A stretch of 64,000 bases of DNA from Alphaproteobacteria bacterium SO-S41 (GCA_019670725.1 AP024629.1:3720001-3784000); one strand, 5' to 3'. Counted from the stretch's first letter, positions 42,469 through 51,898 are shown. Notes: a model not told the origin generated them from the sequence alone. Numbers and translations are program-made.

Positions 42469-42959
42469 GCGCCGACTGGCTGAAAGCGATGCCGGCCACC
42501 AATTACGGCATGCCCGTGCAGCGCCCGGCGGTGAGCGACTTCCCGGCGCCGGAGGGTTATCCGACCGCGGTGCCGCTGGTCGATCCGTTCGAGGCGTTCG
42601 CGTTCCAGAGCTTCCAGCGGACCAACGACGACGGCACGACGAGCTTCGCGCTGCCGATCGACGCGCGCCACGACAACACGCGCGGCGTCGCGCATGGCGG
42701 GCTGCTGATGGCGTTCGCCGATTCCGTGCTGGGCTTCGCGGCGTGGAGCGCCTGCCCGCCCGGTATCTGGTGCGTCACGGTCAGCCAGAGTTCCAGCTTC
42801 CTGAAAGGCGTGAAGATCGGCGACCTGCTGGAGGTGACGCCGGTCGTATCGCGCGCGACGCGGACCATGATCTTCACCCGCGGCGACTTCACGGTCGGCG
42901 GCGAACCGGTGTTCCAGGCCTCGTCCGTATGGAAGGTGACGGGGAAGTCGGCGAGTTAG
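42465..42959 (+). CDS. PaaI-type hotdog thioesterase, second of a pair
   Basis: The 164-residue protein shares the HGGLLMAFADSVLGF core with the preceding gene (HGGLLMTLADTFLGF there), plus VTVSQSSSFLKG and ATRTMIFTRGDF. It also has an N-terminal extension of about 45 residues. The pair is clearly an ancient tandem duplication, as the proteins differ widely outside the core. It is co-translated with its neighbour and followed by an intergenic palindrome. Confidence 0.85.
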   Translation: MSADWLKAMPATNYGMPVQRPAVSDFPAPEGYPTAVPLVDPFEAFAFQSFQRTNDDGTTSFALPIDARHDNTRGVAHGGLLMAFADSVLGFAAWSACPPGIWCVTVSQSSSFLKGVKIGDLLEVTPVVSRATRTMIFTRGDFTVGGEPVFQASSVWKVTGKSAS

Positions 42960-42966
42960 TCCTTTC

Positions 42967-43037
42967 TGTCATGCCCGCGCAGGCGGGCATCCAGCAGCCG
43001 CGCACGTTCATGGATGCCCGCCTTTGCGGGCATGACA
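42967..43037. repeat. Intergenic palindrome (GTCAT...ATGAC family), copy 4
   Basis: Arms TGTCATGCCCGC and GCGGGCATGACA are perfect over 12 bases, with an inner GGCGGGCAT/ATGCCCGCC pair. It is shorter (71 bp) than copies 1-3. Confidence 0.8.
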
Positions 43038-43162
43038 AAGGGAGATGGGCGGAGGGAATCGCTAATCTCCATGAAGACTTTGCGTCGTTCTTCCGACACG
43101 CTTCAGCCTTCCTAAACCCTTTTTCCGCATAGCAATTAACGGGACTGCAAACGGATTTCCGT

Positions 43163-44110
43163 ATGCTGTTCGACATGAGCAACGATGTGTCCAGACTGGT
43201 CCTTGGTACCGTGCAGATCGGAGCGCCCTACGGCGCCGCGAACCTGACGGGCCTTCCCTCAACCGATCGGGCGATCCGCCTGCTGAAGCGCGCTCGTCGC
43301 GCCGGCGTCGGGGCGTTCGACACCGCACGCGGCTATGGCGAGGCGGAGAACCGCATCGGCGCCGCCTTCGAGGGCGAAGACCAGCCCGACACGATCACCA
43401 AGCTCGACCCCCTCGCCTCGCTGCCGGAAGACGCGAGCGCGGCGGAAGCCGAATGCGCGGTCGAGGACAGCATCAATGCCAGCCTCGTCAGCCTGAAGCG
43501 CGCCAAGCTGGACACGCTGCTGCTGCATCGCGCGGCGCATCTCTCCTCGCATGGCGGGGCGGTGTGGAAGCGCCTGGTGCGGCTGCAGAAGGCCGGCGTG
43601 ATCGACCGCCTGGGCGTTTCCGTGCAAACGCCGGAAGAGGCGTTCGAGGCGCTCAGCCTGCGCGCCGTCACCCATATCCAGCTGCCCTTCAACCTGATCG
43701 ACCAGCGCTGGCGCGAGGCCGGGGTGCCGGCTGCGGCACGGGCGCGCAGCGACGTCACGATCCATGCCCGCAGCATCTACCTGCAGGGTATCCTCGCCGG
43801 CGACGATTCGCGCCTGTGGCCCAAGGTCCACGGCGTCGATGCCGAAGGCACGCTCTACATGCTCGATACGCTGGCCCAGCTCTATGACCGGATGTCGATC
43901 GCCGATCTCTGCCTCGCGTATGTGCGCGGGCAGGACTGGATCAGCGGCATCGTGATCGGCATGGAGACCGAGGAACAGCTCGACCGCAATCTCGCGATGT
44001 TCGACGGCGAGGCGATGACGCAGGACGAAATCGCCGACATCGAACCGCGCCTGCCGCGCTTCCCCGCGGCGCTCCTCAACCCAGCGCTGTGGCCGCGCAA
44101 GGCTGAATGA
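43163..44110 (+). CDS. Aldo/keto reductase family protein
   Basis: The 315-residue TIM-barrel oxidoreductase has the family tetrad: Asp and Tyr in FDTARGYGEAE near residue 55, Lys in TITKLDPLA near 78, and His in TLLLHRAAHLSS near 118. The sequence type (LVLGTVQIGAPYGAANLTG) is the one often found next to nonulosonic-acid or flagellin-glycan genes, and the next gene is an SDR of the PtmA type. It is co-translated with it (ATGA). A second ATG four codons on is possible. Substrate unknown. Confidence 0.88.
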   Translation: MLFDMSNDVSRLVLGTVQIGAPYGAANLTGLPSTDRAIRLLKRARRAGVGAFDTARGYGEAENRIGAAFEGEDQPDTITKLDPLASLPEDASAAEAECAVEDSINASLVSLKRAKLDTLLLHRAAHLSSHGGAVWKRLVRLQKAGVIDRLGVSVQTPEEAFEALSLRAVTHIQLPFNLIDQRWREAGVPAAARARSDVTIHARSIYLQGILAGDDSRLWPKVHGVDAEGTLYMLDTLAQLYDRMSIADLCLAYVRGQDWISGIVIGMETEEQLDRNLAMFDGEAMTQDEIADIEPRLPRFPAALLNPALWPRKAE

Positions 44111-44907
44111 GCGATCCCGCCTCAGCGCAACTCTTCAGGCTCGACGGACGCATCGCGTTCGTCTCCGGAGGCGCGGGGCATCTGGGCGAGGCGATGGTGC
44201 GCGGCCTTTGCGCACATGGCGCCCACGTCATCGTGAATGGCCGCAACGAAGAAAGGCTCAAGGCGTTTCAGACGCGTATGAGCTCTTTCGACTGTCACGT
44301 GTCCACCGCCGCTTTCGACATGATGGATTTCGCCGCAAGCCGCGCCTTCTTCGGCGGGCTGGAGCGGCTTGACGTGTTGGTCAACAATGCTGTGACGATG
44401 GAGCCCGGCAAGGTTGCAGACCAGACGCCGGACCAGTTCGACATCGCCTATCGCTCGACCGTCACAGCCGCCTTCGAAGCGATGCGTGCGGCGGAACCGG
44501 CGCTGAAGGCCGCCGCTTCATCGGCGGGTCATGCGAGCGTGATCAATATCGCGACCATGTACGCGCATGTGGCGCCCGATCCGCGCATCTATGGCACGAG
44601 CGGTCTCAACTCGCCGCCGGCCTATGGTCCGGCCAAGGCGGGGCTGCTGCAGTTGACGCGGCACATGGCGGCGCATTGGGGGCCGGAGAGGATCCGCGTG
44701 AACTCGGTATCGCCGGGGCCGTTTCCCAATCCGAATTTCGTCAAAGAGAAGCCGGACTTCGCGGCGACGCTGGCGAGCAAGACGATGCTGGGCCGGATCG
44801 GCGCGAGCGGCGAGATTGCGGGGGCGGTTGTGTTTCTGGCGGGCGATGCCGCCTCTTTCGTAACGGGGACCGACCTCAGGGTCGACGGGGGGTGGACGTC
44901 ATGGTGA
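44107..44907 (+). CDS. Short-chain dehydrogenase/reductase (PtmA-like)
   Basis: A 266-residue SDR with the nucleotide loop FVSGGAGHLGEAMV, LDVLVNNAVTM, and the catalytic YGPAK in LNSPPAYGPAKAGLLQLTRHM near residue 177. The usual catalytic Ser region reads INIATMYAHVAPDPRIY, closely like PtmA-type SDRs of flagellin-glycan pathways. The rest of such a pathway is absent here. It is the middle gene of an AKR-SDR-patatin operon, with overlaps on both sides. Confidence 0.88.
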   Translation: MSDPASAQLFRLDGRIAFVSGGAGHLGEAMVRGLCAHGAHVIVNGRNEERLKAFQTRMSSFDCHVSTAAFDMMDFAASRAFFGGLERLDVLVNNAVTMEPGKVADQTPDQFDIAYRSTVTAAFEAMRAAEPALKAAASSAGHASVINIATMYAHVAPDPRIYGTSGLNSPPAYGPAKAGLLQLTRHMAAHWGPERIRVNSVSPGPFPNPNFVKEKPDFAATLASKTMLGRIGASGEIAGAVVFLAGDAASFVTGTDLRVDGGWTSW

Positions 44908-46712
44908 TCAGCACCGCGGCCAGTACGGTCGTCCAGGCCTTCGCGCAGATCGGGCGCGTCTTTTCCTCCATCGACGAAGATGTAGTCCGCTCCAGCGGCC
45001 TCTTCGACCGCATCCGCAAGTTTCCGCTGTTCGCCGAGTGCGACGACGCCGCGGTCGAGCGCATCGCCGCCGAGGCGACGTGGTTCGGCCTGCCGGGCGG
45101 GACCTATCTCGACCGCGACGGCGAGAATGACGAGGCGATCTTCCTGGTCGTGAGCGGACGCCTCGCGGTCCATGTGCCCGACGACAAGGGCACCGACCGG
45201 ATCGTCGCGCATGTCCCGGCCGGCGAGACGGTCGGCGAGATGTCGCTGATCGCCGGCGACGCGCACAGCGCCAAGCTGCGCGCGATGCGCGACAGCGAAT
45301 TGCTGCGCCTTTCCAAACCGGCCTTCCTGCGCATCACGGCGCGCGAGCCGCGCGTGATGACGACGCTGACGCGCCTCATCATCCGCCGCCTGCGCGCGAC
45401 GACGGCGCGCAATGCGGCGCTGATGCGGCCCAAGACCTTTGCGCTGATCCCGCTGGAGCCGGATGCCGATGCGCTCGGCTTCGGCCGCGGGCTGACCGAG
45501 ATGCTTGGCGCGATGGGCGTCAAATGCGCGTTCTTCGATCCCAGCCATCGCGATGAGCCGGCCGAGAACCAGTACAATGCCGAACAGTCCAGCGATGTCG
45601 TCGTCTATGTCGGCGACGAGGCGGGTTCGGTGTGGTCGCAGCACTGCATCCGCCAGGCGGACCGCGTGATGCTGCTGACCCATGCGGGAGCGGCGGCGCA
45701 GAGCGCGGGCTTCCAGCAAGCGGCGGCCGCCGGACGGCGCTACGAGCTGATCGTCATGCACGGCGCGGCGAACGACCAGATGGCGCCCGGCAGCGTCACC
45801 GAGGGCCGCCACAATATTCGTTTGAAAAGCCGGGAAGATGTTGCGCGGCTGGCGCGGCTGATGACGGGGCGCGCGGTCGGCGTGGTGCTCGCGGGCGGCG
45901 GGGCGCGCGGCTATGCCCATATCGGCGCGATCCGCGCGCTGCGTGAAGCGGGCGTCACCATCGATCTCGCTGGCGGCGCCTCGATCGGCGCGATGGTCGC
46001 GGCGGGCATTTCGATGGACTGGAAGGATGCCGAGCTGGAGGAGCGGATGCGCCGCACCTTCCTGCGCGACAAGCCGCTCAACGACTACACCCTGCCCTTC
46101 ATCGCGCTGCTGCGCGGCGGCAAGGTCGGCCGCAATCTGCGCACCCACTTCGCGGACATGCGGATCGAGGACATGCCGCTGCCCTTCTTCTGCGTGACGT
46201 CGGACCTGACCACCGGCCATGCTGTGGCGCATCGCCAGGGTCTGTTGTGGCGGGCGCTAAAGGCCAGCGCGTCGATTCCCGGCCTGCTGCCGCCGGTGGT
46301 GATTGACGGGCATCTGCATGTCGATGGCGGGATCATGAACAACCTGCCGGTCGATATCATGGCGGCCGAGGCGCGCGGGCCAATCATCGCGATCGACGTG
46401 GTGGGCGAAGCGGGCATCGCCTGCGACGACGAGAATTTCGGCGACCACAACTGGTTCGGGGCGTGGTGGAGCCGCCGCAAGGGTGCCCCGACGCTGGCCT
46501 CGATCCTGATGCGCGCCGGCACGGTCGGCAACGAGATGCAGCGCCGCGTGGCGCGGGCGCAGGCCGATCTCGTGATCGACCCGCCGCTGGACGGGATCGG
46601 CCTGACGCACTGGAAGAAGTTCGATCTCGCGGTCGAGGCCGGCTATCGCGCCGTCGCCAAGGTGCTGGACGCCAAGGGCCTCCCCGCCGTGCTGAAGAGC
46701 GCGGCGGCCTGA
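44901..46712 (+). CDS. Patatin-like phospholipase with cyclic-nucleotide-binding domain
   Basis: The 603-residue protein resembles neuropathy target esterase-type lysophospholipases. Residues about 35-165 form a cyclic nucleotide-binding domain (GTYLDRDGENDEAIFLVVSGRL, VGEMSLIAGDAHSAKLRAM; key parts quoted). The patatin domain has the oxyanion loop GGGARGYAHIGAIRAL near 333, the nucleophile GGASIGAMVA near 362 and the catalytic Asp in VDGGIMNNLPVD near 476. Lipid hydrolysis may be gated by cAMP, which two cyclases in this window could supply; this link is inference. Its start lies within the SDR gene's last codons. Confidence 0.92.
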   Translation: MVISTAASTVVQAFAQIGRVFSSIDEDVVRSSGLFDRIRKFPLFAECDDAAVERIAAEATWFGLPGGTYLDRDGENDEAIFLVVSGRLAVHVPDDKGTDRIVAHVPAGETVGEMSLIAGDAHSAKLRAMRDSELLRLSKPAFLRITAREPRVMTTLTRLIIRRLRATTARNAALMRPKTFALIPLEPDADALGFGRGLTEMLGAMGVKCAFFDPSHRDEPAENQYNAEQSSDVVVYVGDEAGSVWSQHCIRQADRVMLLTHAGAAAQSAGFQQAAAAGRRYELIVMHGAANDQMAPGSVTEGRHNIRLKSREDVARLARLMTGRAVGVVLAGGGARGYAHIGAIRALREAGVTIDLAGGASIGAMVAAGISMDWKDAELEERMRRTFLRDKPLNDYTLPFIALLRGGKVGRNLRTHFADMRIEDMPLPFFCVTSDLTTGHAVAHRQGLLWRALKASASIPGLLPPVVIDGHLHVDGGIMNNLPVDIMAAEARGPIIAIDVVGEAGIACDDENFGDHNWFGAWWSRRKGAPTLASILMRAGTVGNEMQRRVARAQADLVIDPPLDGIGLTHWKKFDLAVEAGYRAVAKVLDAKGLPAVLKSAAA

Positions 46713-46716
46713 ACGC

Positions 46717-47169
46717 TCAATCGCTCACCAGCAGATTGGTGAGTTTGCCCTTCGCATCCTTGAAGGCCGCGCTGACGATGACGGTCTTGCCGTCATGGTC
46801 TTCGGCGACGACATCCGCGGTGCCCTTGGCGGTAGGCCCTGCGAGGTTGATGCCATAGGTCACGCTCACCTGGCCGTTCACCGCGCTGTATGCGTAATTG
46901 TAGAGGCCCTGCTCGGTCACGGGCGAGCCGAGGGCCGCGATGACGCGCGGGTCGTTCCCGACGAGCTTCATGATGTCGAGGAAGCGCGGCTGTTTCTTGT
47001 AGTCGCCCGTGAGGCCGGCGGCGGCGTCACCGACCTCGCTGCCGATGCCCCGAATAATGCTGGAGCATTTCGTGGCAGCGAAAGCGAGCGCACCCAGCAC
47101 GACGACAAGCACGATGATGCTGCTGGTGCGGACGCCCTTGCGGGCGGCCGGCGGCGGTAGGTCGGACAT
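46717..47169 (-). CDS. Coa1-like (cytochrome oxidase assembly 1 family) membrane protein
   Basis: A 150-residue protein with one N-terminal transmembrane helix (TSSIIVLVVVLGALAFAATKC) and a periplasmic domain whose ALGSPVTEQGLYNYAYSAVNGQVSVTYGI (in part: ALGSPVTEQGLYNY) and LAGPTAKGTADVVAE blocks resemble the Coa1/Tim21-like fold. Bacterial members have no proven role in oxidase assembly, so the name reflects family only. It is convergent with the patatin gene, four bases away. Confidence 0.65.
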   Translation of the reverse strand: MSDLPPPAARKGVRTSSIIVLVVVLGALAFAATKCSSIIRGIGSEVGDAAAGLTGDYKKQPRFLDIMKLVGNDPRVIAALGSPVTEQGLYNYAYSAVNGQVSVTYGINLAGPTAKGTADVVAEDHDGKTVIVSAAFKDAKGKLTNLLVSD

Positions 47170-47244
47170 GACAGGCGCTCCCCAATCTCGCGGACAAGAT
47201 TGCGGGCATGTCCGGATCGTGGCAACGCGCGATAGCGCCGCAGG

Positions 47245-48354
47245 TCAGCGCGGGTTCAGCCAGCGGCGCGCGGGCTCGGCGATGAAGCGGTGCGCGAGCC
47301 AGGCGACAAGCACGATCACCACGAAGCGCAGGATGACGTTGTAGGTGAAGTATTGCGACCAGAGCAGGAAGAAGGTGTTGCGCAGTTCGGTGTCGTTGAG
47401 GCCGTCGATCCAGCTGAGGATCGGCTGGTGGACGAGGAAGATCGCGTAGGAGACCGAGCCAAGCCAGACCGCCGGGCGCGAGGCGAGCGGCCGCGCGATG
47501 ACGCCGCGATCATCGAGCAGCGACCAGAAGAAGAGCGTGAGCAGCGGCAAGGTGATCGCATCCGGCCAGAAACGGTGGAGGCCAAGGCCGGCGAGCAGCA
47601 GCAAGGGTAGTTGCAGATATTTGCGCCACCCAGGTCCCGGCGGCAGGAGTGCGATGCCGTAGCCGACGGAGAATTCCAGAATGGCGCGCAACGGCGAGAG
47701 ATCGTTCGGGAGAGGAAAGGCGCCCTCGGCGAAGGCGAGGTGGAGCGCGATCGTCGCCGCGCCGGCGATGCCGATGAGGACGATGCCGCGCATGGTGGGG
47801 CCGAGACCGGCGGCGGCACGGGCGATGAAAGGGAAGACGAAATAGGCGCAGATGAGCGCGCTCACATACCAGGCGGGGATGTTCCAGACGAGCTTGTTAC
47901 AGAAGCCCCAAGACTGAACCATAAAGAGCGAGGCGATGTAGGTATCGAGCGTCGCAGAGGCGCGGCCGAAGGGCGGCCAGGGCGTTGCGCCGCCGCCATG
48001 CGCGACGATGAGGTAGTAAACCTCCTGCGCGCCGAGCACGAGCAGCACGAAGAGATAGAGCGGGTAGAGTCGCGCGAACCGGCCCCAGAGGAAGCGGCCA
48101 TAGGTCTGCGCAGTGAACGGCTTTTCGAAGGTTTTGGCGTAGCCCGACGCGATCGCGTATCCGGACACGATGAAAAAGAGGTCGAGCAGCAGGTAGTATT
48201 TCCAGACCTGCCCGCTCGCCCATTTCAGCTCGGGCGCGTAACCGAGCGAGGCCCGCGTGTGGTAGAGCACGATGCCGAGCGCCGCGATGCCGCGCAGGCC
48301 GTCGATGGCGCGAATGGGCGCGCGCGCGGCCTTGCCCGCCAAGTCTGCCGTCAC
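47245..48354 (-). CDS. Acyltransferase 3 family membrane protein
   Basis: The 369-residue protein has around ten transmembrane helices and the family start AIDGLRGIAALGIVLYHTRAS, whose His is the presumed catalytic base; FFIVSGYAIASGY follows near residue 60. Such enzymes transfer acetyl or succinyl groups to sugars of lipopolysaccharide, exopolysaccharide or other glycans. The donor, acceptor and pathway cannot be told. It is a single gene on the minus strand. Confidence 0.9.
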   Translation of the reverse strand: MTADLAGKAARAPIRAIDGLRGIAALGIVLYHTRASLGYAPELKWASGQVWKYYLLLDLFFIVSGYAIASGYAKTFEKPFTAQTYGRFLWGRFARLYPLYLFVLLVLGAQEVYYLIVAHGGGATPWPPFGRASATLDTYIASLFMVQSWGFCNKLVWNIPAWYVSALICAYFVFPFIARAAAGLGPTMRGIVLIGIAGAATIALHLAFAEGAFPLPNDLSPLRAILEFSVGYGIALLPPGPGWRKYLQLPLLLLAGLGLHRFWPDAITLPLLTLFFWSLLDDRGVIARPLASRPAVWLGSVSYAIFLVHQPILSWIDGLNDTELRNTFFLLWSQYFTYNVILRFVVIVLVAWLAHRFIAEPARRWLNPR

Positions 48355-48410
48355 GAACCGATTCCCCTCATCGCCGCTGGCCTAGCACGGCCGGGCGCGG
48401 CGCCAAATCG

Positions 48411-49058
48411 TCAGCTCTGATTGGCGTGGATCTTGGCGATTTCGGGGAGGGCTTCGACCTTGAGGGCGATGGCGTGGAGCTTAGGCGCTTCGGCCTTGAA
48501 CCAGTCGCGGCCGGGGCGCCACCAGGTCATCGGCCAAAGATAGAGATCGAGCGCCGAGAAGGTCTCCCCCAGGAACCACGGCGCGCCGGTCCAGCTTTCG
48601 GTGTAGCGCCAGAGCGACTTGCGGTGGTCGTCGGTCGATTCGCGCAGCTTCTTGCCTGCCTCCTCGTCGCCCTTCAGCCATTTCTTGGGCGAGTCGCCAT
48701 AGGTGAAGCTGGGATAGATCGCGGTGTTGAGCAGCATGAGGAAGCGCAGGAACTCGCGGCGATGCGGGTGGTCGCGGCCCGGGATGAGGCCGGCCTGCGG
48801 GGCGATGTCGTCGAGATGCATGAGGATCGCGGCGCTTTCCGTCATGATGCGCCCGTCGGGGCAGACGAGGCTCGGCACCTGCATCAGCGGGTTTACCGAG
48901 CGCAGTTCGTCGTGTTCGAGGCCGAGATCGGTCCAGGTGAAATACTCGACCTCGAGATCGAGGCCGGCGAGCGCGAAGCCGCCCTCGACGATCATCGAGC
49001 CGCCGCCTTTTGCGGCGAAGAGCTTGTAGCCGGATTTGGATTTCGCCTTGGGGGGCAT
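48411..49058 (-). CDS. Glutathione S-transferase family protein
   Basis: The 215-residue protein has an N-terminal thioredoxin-like domain (YKLFAAKGGGSMIVEGGFALAGLDLEVEYF; key part GGGSMIVEGG, where the Ser is a candidate active residue) with the cis-Pro and glutathione-binding MQVPSLVCPDGRIMTESAAIL, and an all-helical C-terminal domain (FSALDLYLWPMTWW). GGAGGA six bases before the ATG decides the start. It could serve detoxification or glutathione-dependent isomerisation. Confidence 0.88.
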   Translation of the reverse strand: MPPKAKSKSGYKLFAAKGGGSMIVEGGFALAGLDLEVEYFTWTDLGLEHDELRSVNPLMQVPSLVCPDGRIMTESAAILMHLDDIAPQAGLIPGRDHPHRREFLRFLMLLNTAIYPSFTYGDSPKKWLKGDEEAGKKLRESTDDHRKSLWRYTESWTGAPWFLGETFSALDLYLWPMTWWRPGRDWFKAEAPKLHAIALKVEALPEIAKIHANQS

Positions 49059-49237
49059 GCGTGTCCTCCGTTTCTGTCGGCAGGGCCGGTGATTGGCGAC
49101 AAGCATAGCCTGCCGGGCCAGGGGATCGCCACTTGAGCGAGGCTTCAGGTTGACCCCAACGGCAGGCGGGCGCTCTTGCCTTTCGCGCCCGTGCGGCGAC
49201 AAAGTCCGGCCACCAGAAGAATATGGAGGAGACCGCG

Positions 49238-50107
49238 ATGGCCATCAGTTACGACCACATCATGTCGCTGAAATCGGAAGGGACGGAGACGTCCTATGGC
49301 GACCGCGAGACCATGCTGTACGCGCTCGGCATCGGGTTCGGCCGCGACCCGATGAACGAGGCGGAACTGCCCTTCGTCTATGAGGGCGTCAACGACCCGA
49401 ACTATCTGAAGACCGTGCCGACCATGGCGACGGTGCTGCAGTGGGGCGGTGGGGCGATGCGCGACAGCGGCATCAACTATCTGATGGTGGTGCATGGCGA
49501 GCAGCGCATCCAGCTGCACCGGCCGCTGCCGTCGGCGGGAACCGTGATCTCCGACGAGAAGGTGATCGGCGCGTTCGACAAGGGCGCGGGCAAGGGCGCG
49601 GTCATCGTGACCGAGAAGAAGATCCGCCTGAAGGGCACGAACGAGCCGCTGGTGACGCTGATCTCGTCGACCTTCGCGCGCGGCGACGGCGGGTTCGGCG
49701 GGCCGACGGCGGGCGCGCCCGAGCCGCATCCGATCCCCGAGCGGGCGCCGGATGCGACCTATGAGACCGACATCATCCCGAACCAGACCTTCATCTATGC
49801 GCTGTCGGGCGACCGCAATCCGCTGCACCGCGACCCCAAGATCGCCAAGCTCGCGGGCTTCGAGAAGCCGATCATCCACGGGCTCTGCACCTACGGCACG
49901 ACCTGCCGCGCGATCATCACGAATGTGATGGATCATGCGTCGGAAAAGATCACCGGCTATGACGTGCGCTTCTCCTCGCCCGCCTATCCCGGCGAAGCCA
50001 TCGCGGTGGATGTGTGGAAGGACGGCAATATCGTCTCGTTCCGCGCCCGCGTGCCGGCGCGCGGCGTCACCGTCATCAACAACGGCAAGTGCACGCTGAG
50101 CGCATGA
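49238..50107 (+). CDS. MaoC-like (R)-specific enoyl-CoA hydratase, double hotdog
   Basis: The 289-residue protein contains a non-catalytic N-terminal hotdog half and a C-terminal half with the hydratase-2 motif ALSGDRNPLHRDPKIAKLAGF near residue 190, including the catalytic Asp and His, then IIHGLCTYGTTCRAI. This is the architecture of peroxisomal-type 2-enoyl-CoA hydratase 2, giving (R)-3-hydroxyacyl-CoA. GGAGGAGA seven bases before the second ATG decides the start. It is co-translated with a methyltransferase (ATGA). Confidence 0.92.
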   Translation: MAISYDHIMSLKSEGTETSYGDRETMLYALGIGFGRDPMNEAELPFVYEGVNDPNYLKTVPTMATVLQWGGGAMRDSGINYLMVVHGEQRIQLHRPLPSAGTVISDEKVIGAFDKGAGKGAVIVTEKKIRLKGTNEPLVTLISSTFARGDGGFGGPTAGAPEPHPIPERAPDATYETDIIPNQTFIYALSGDRNPLHRDPKIAKLAGFEKPIIHGLCTYGTTCRAIITNVMDHASEKITGYDVRFSSPAYPGEAIAVDVWKDGNIVSFRARVPARGVTVINNGKCTLSA

Positions 50108-51192
50108 CGCTGGAAGGCTGGCCCGACGACCCCGTCGCCGCGGCCGCAGACCTGATCGAGGAAGGGCGCGCGGCAGAGGCAGCCGCGCGCCTTTCCGCTT
50201 TGATCGGGGACGGCCGCGGTGGGTTGCTGGCGCGGCTGACGCTGGTGCGCGCGCTGTTGGCGGAGGGGCGGCACGAAGACGCGGTCGCGGCGGCGCGGGA
50301 GTTGACGCAGCTCGCGCCCAGCTGGGCAGAGGCCGCCGTCGCTTTCGGACGCGCGCTGGCGGCGAACGGCGCGCTGCCGGTCGCCATCGCGGAATACCAG
50401 CGGGCGCTGCGACTGGACCGCGATTGCGCGCCGGCGGAGATCGCGCTCGCCGAGGCCTGGGCGGAAGCGGGTGAGGTGGAGAAGGCGGAGGCGCATCTTG
50501 ATGCCGCCGAGGCGTTGGGCGCGGCGGTGACGGGATTGCGCGCGCGGCTGGATGCGATGCGTGGGGCGGCGCGGTCGGATGCGGGCTATGTGCGTCATCT
50601 CTTCGATCAGTTCGCGGTCGATTACGACGAGCGCATGCGCGGCAATCTCGGCTATCGCGCGCCGGAGATCTTGCGCGACCTCGGCGTGATGGTGGCGGGC
50701 AAGTTGAAGAAAGCGCCGACGCTAGATCTCGGCTGCGGCACGGGGCTGGCTGCGCCGGTGTTCAAACCGTTCGCGACGAAACTGACCGGCGTCGATCTCA
50801 GCCCGCAGATGATTGCGCAGGCGAAGACCGGCAGGCTCTACGACGCGCTAGAGGTGGGCGATATCGAGTCCTGGTTGGCGGAAACGAAGGCGCGGTTCGG
50901 GCGGGTGATCGCGGCGGACGTGCTGGTTTATCTCGGCGATCTCGCCAAGGTTTTTGCGGGGGTCAGGCGCGTGCTGAAGCCGGGCGGGTTTTTCCTCTTC
51001 ACCGTCGAGCGGCACGAGGGCGTGGAAGACTTCCTGTTGCAGGAAACGCGGCGCTGGGCGCATCGACGGGGCTATGTGGAAACGCTGGCCGCGGCGGAGG
51101 GCTTCGATCTCCGCGGCCTCGTCGAATGCACGCCGCGCTTCAACAAGGGTGTTGCGATTCCCGGATTGGCCGGCGCGCTGGCGGTGCCCTAG
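50104..51192 (+). CDS. TPR-containing SAM-dependent methyltransferase
   Basis: The 362-residue protein has about three tetratricopeptide-like helical repeats in its first 150 residues (AAARLSALIGDGR, ALLAEGRHEDAVAAARELTQLAP, AIAEYQRALRLDRD) and then a class I methyltransferase domain: YDERMRGNLGYRAPEIL, motif I LDLGCGTGLAAPVF near 217, GVDLSPQMIAQAK, ADVLVYLGDL and VLKPGGFFLFTVE. The YDERM block is typical of TPR methyltransferases acting on an unknown, possibly protein, substrate. It overlaps the convergent PfpI gene by three bases. Confidence 0.88.
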   Translation: MTLEGWPDDPVAAAADLIEEGRAAEAAARLSALIGDGRGGLLARLTLVRALLAEGRHEDAVAAARELTQLAPSWAEAAVAFGRALAANGALPVAIAEYQRALRLDRDCAPAEIALAEAWAEAGEVEKAEAHLDAAEALGAAVTGLRARLDAMRGAARSDAGYVRHLFDQFAVDYDERMRGNLGYRAPEILRDLGVMVAGKLKKAPTLDLGCGTGLAAPVFKPFATKLTGVDLSPQMIAQAKTGRLYDALEVGDIESWLAETKARFGRVIAADVLVYLGDLAKVFAGVRRVLKPGGFFLFTVERHEGVEDFLLQETRRWAHRRGYVETLAAAEGFDLRGLVECTPRFNKGVAIPGLAGALAVP

Positions 51193-51764
51193 CCAAATTT
51201 CTCCGCGGTCAGTTCCTGTTTGAAAAAGCCGAGGCCTTTCTTTTCGCCCGGTACCAGTGCGGCGACCATTTCGTAGGCGAAGCTGCGGGGGGCGAAGCCG
51301 GGGGCGGTGATGAGGTTACTGTCGCGCACCGCATGCGGCACGTCGCGATAGTGCGACGCACCGTGATAGGCCGACGACTTCTTCGGCGTGTCGGCGTCGT
51401 TGCTGGTATGCGGGCGGTTATCGAGCAGGCCGGCGCGGGCGGCGGCGATGGTGCCACCGCAGATGAAGCCGAGGAGGCGGCCCGCCTTGTCCGCCGACTG
51501 GACGAGGGCTGAGATGTCGGGCGCGCCGTCTTTCATCCAGACGCCGGAGCCGATAACGGCTAGACCGTCGAACGCATCCGGCGTCAGGGTTTCGACGGCA
51601 CCGTCGGCCGCGGCGCGCATGCCGCCTTCGGAGGTCACCGTCGCACCGCCCGGCGTGTAGAAGCGCACCTCGGCGCCGAAGAAGTCGCGCAGTGCCGAAG
51701 TGAGGAACCCGTGTTCCCAGTCGGCGAACTTCTCGATCAGGATGACGGCGAGGCGTGTGGGCAT
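51189..51764 (-). CDS. DJ-1/PfpI family protein
   Basis: The 191-residue protein has the DJ-1/PfpI fold with the nucleophile-elbow Cys in LLGFICGGTIAAARAGLLDNR near residue 108, an acidic residue in FADWEHGFL near 16 that would contact it, and a downstream His in SSAYHGASHYRD. Relatives are glyoxalases, chaperones or amidotransferase-like hydrolases. It stands at the head of a group of four genes with this fold, but on the opposite strand from the other three. Confidence 0.85.
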   Translation of the reverse strand: MPTRLAVILIEKFADWEHGFLTSALRDFFGAEVRFYTPGGATVTSEGGMRAAADGAVETLTPDAFDGLAVIGSGVWMKDGAPDISALVQSADKAGRLLGFICGGTIAAARAGLLDNRPHTSNDADTPKKSSAYHGASHYRDVPHAVRDSNLITAPGFAPRSFAYEMVAALVPGEKKGLGFFKQELTAEKFG

Positions 51765-51898
51765 GGCGGTTGTCCGGGTTGGTTTTGCACATAAACGTTT
51801 GGCCAAAAGAGGCGTTCCATCAAGCGCGCGACGGGGCATGGCGGAAATCGTGGTGCAATTGGCGTTTCCGCCAAGCGCGGCTTTGATAGATTGCCGGC

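Noticed and set aside
44622-46232. 536-codon minus-strand frame opposite the patatin gene
   Set aside because: Antisense shadow; the plus strand encodes intact cNMP-binding and patatin domains.
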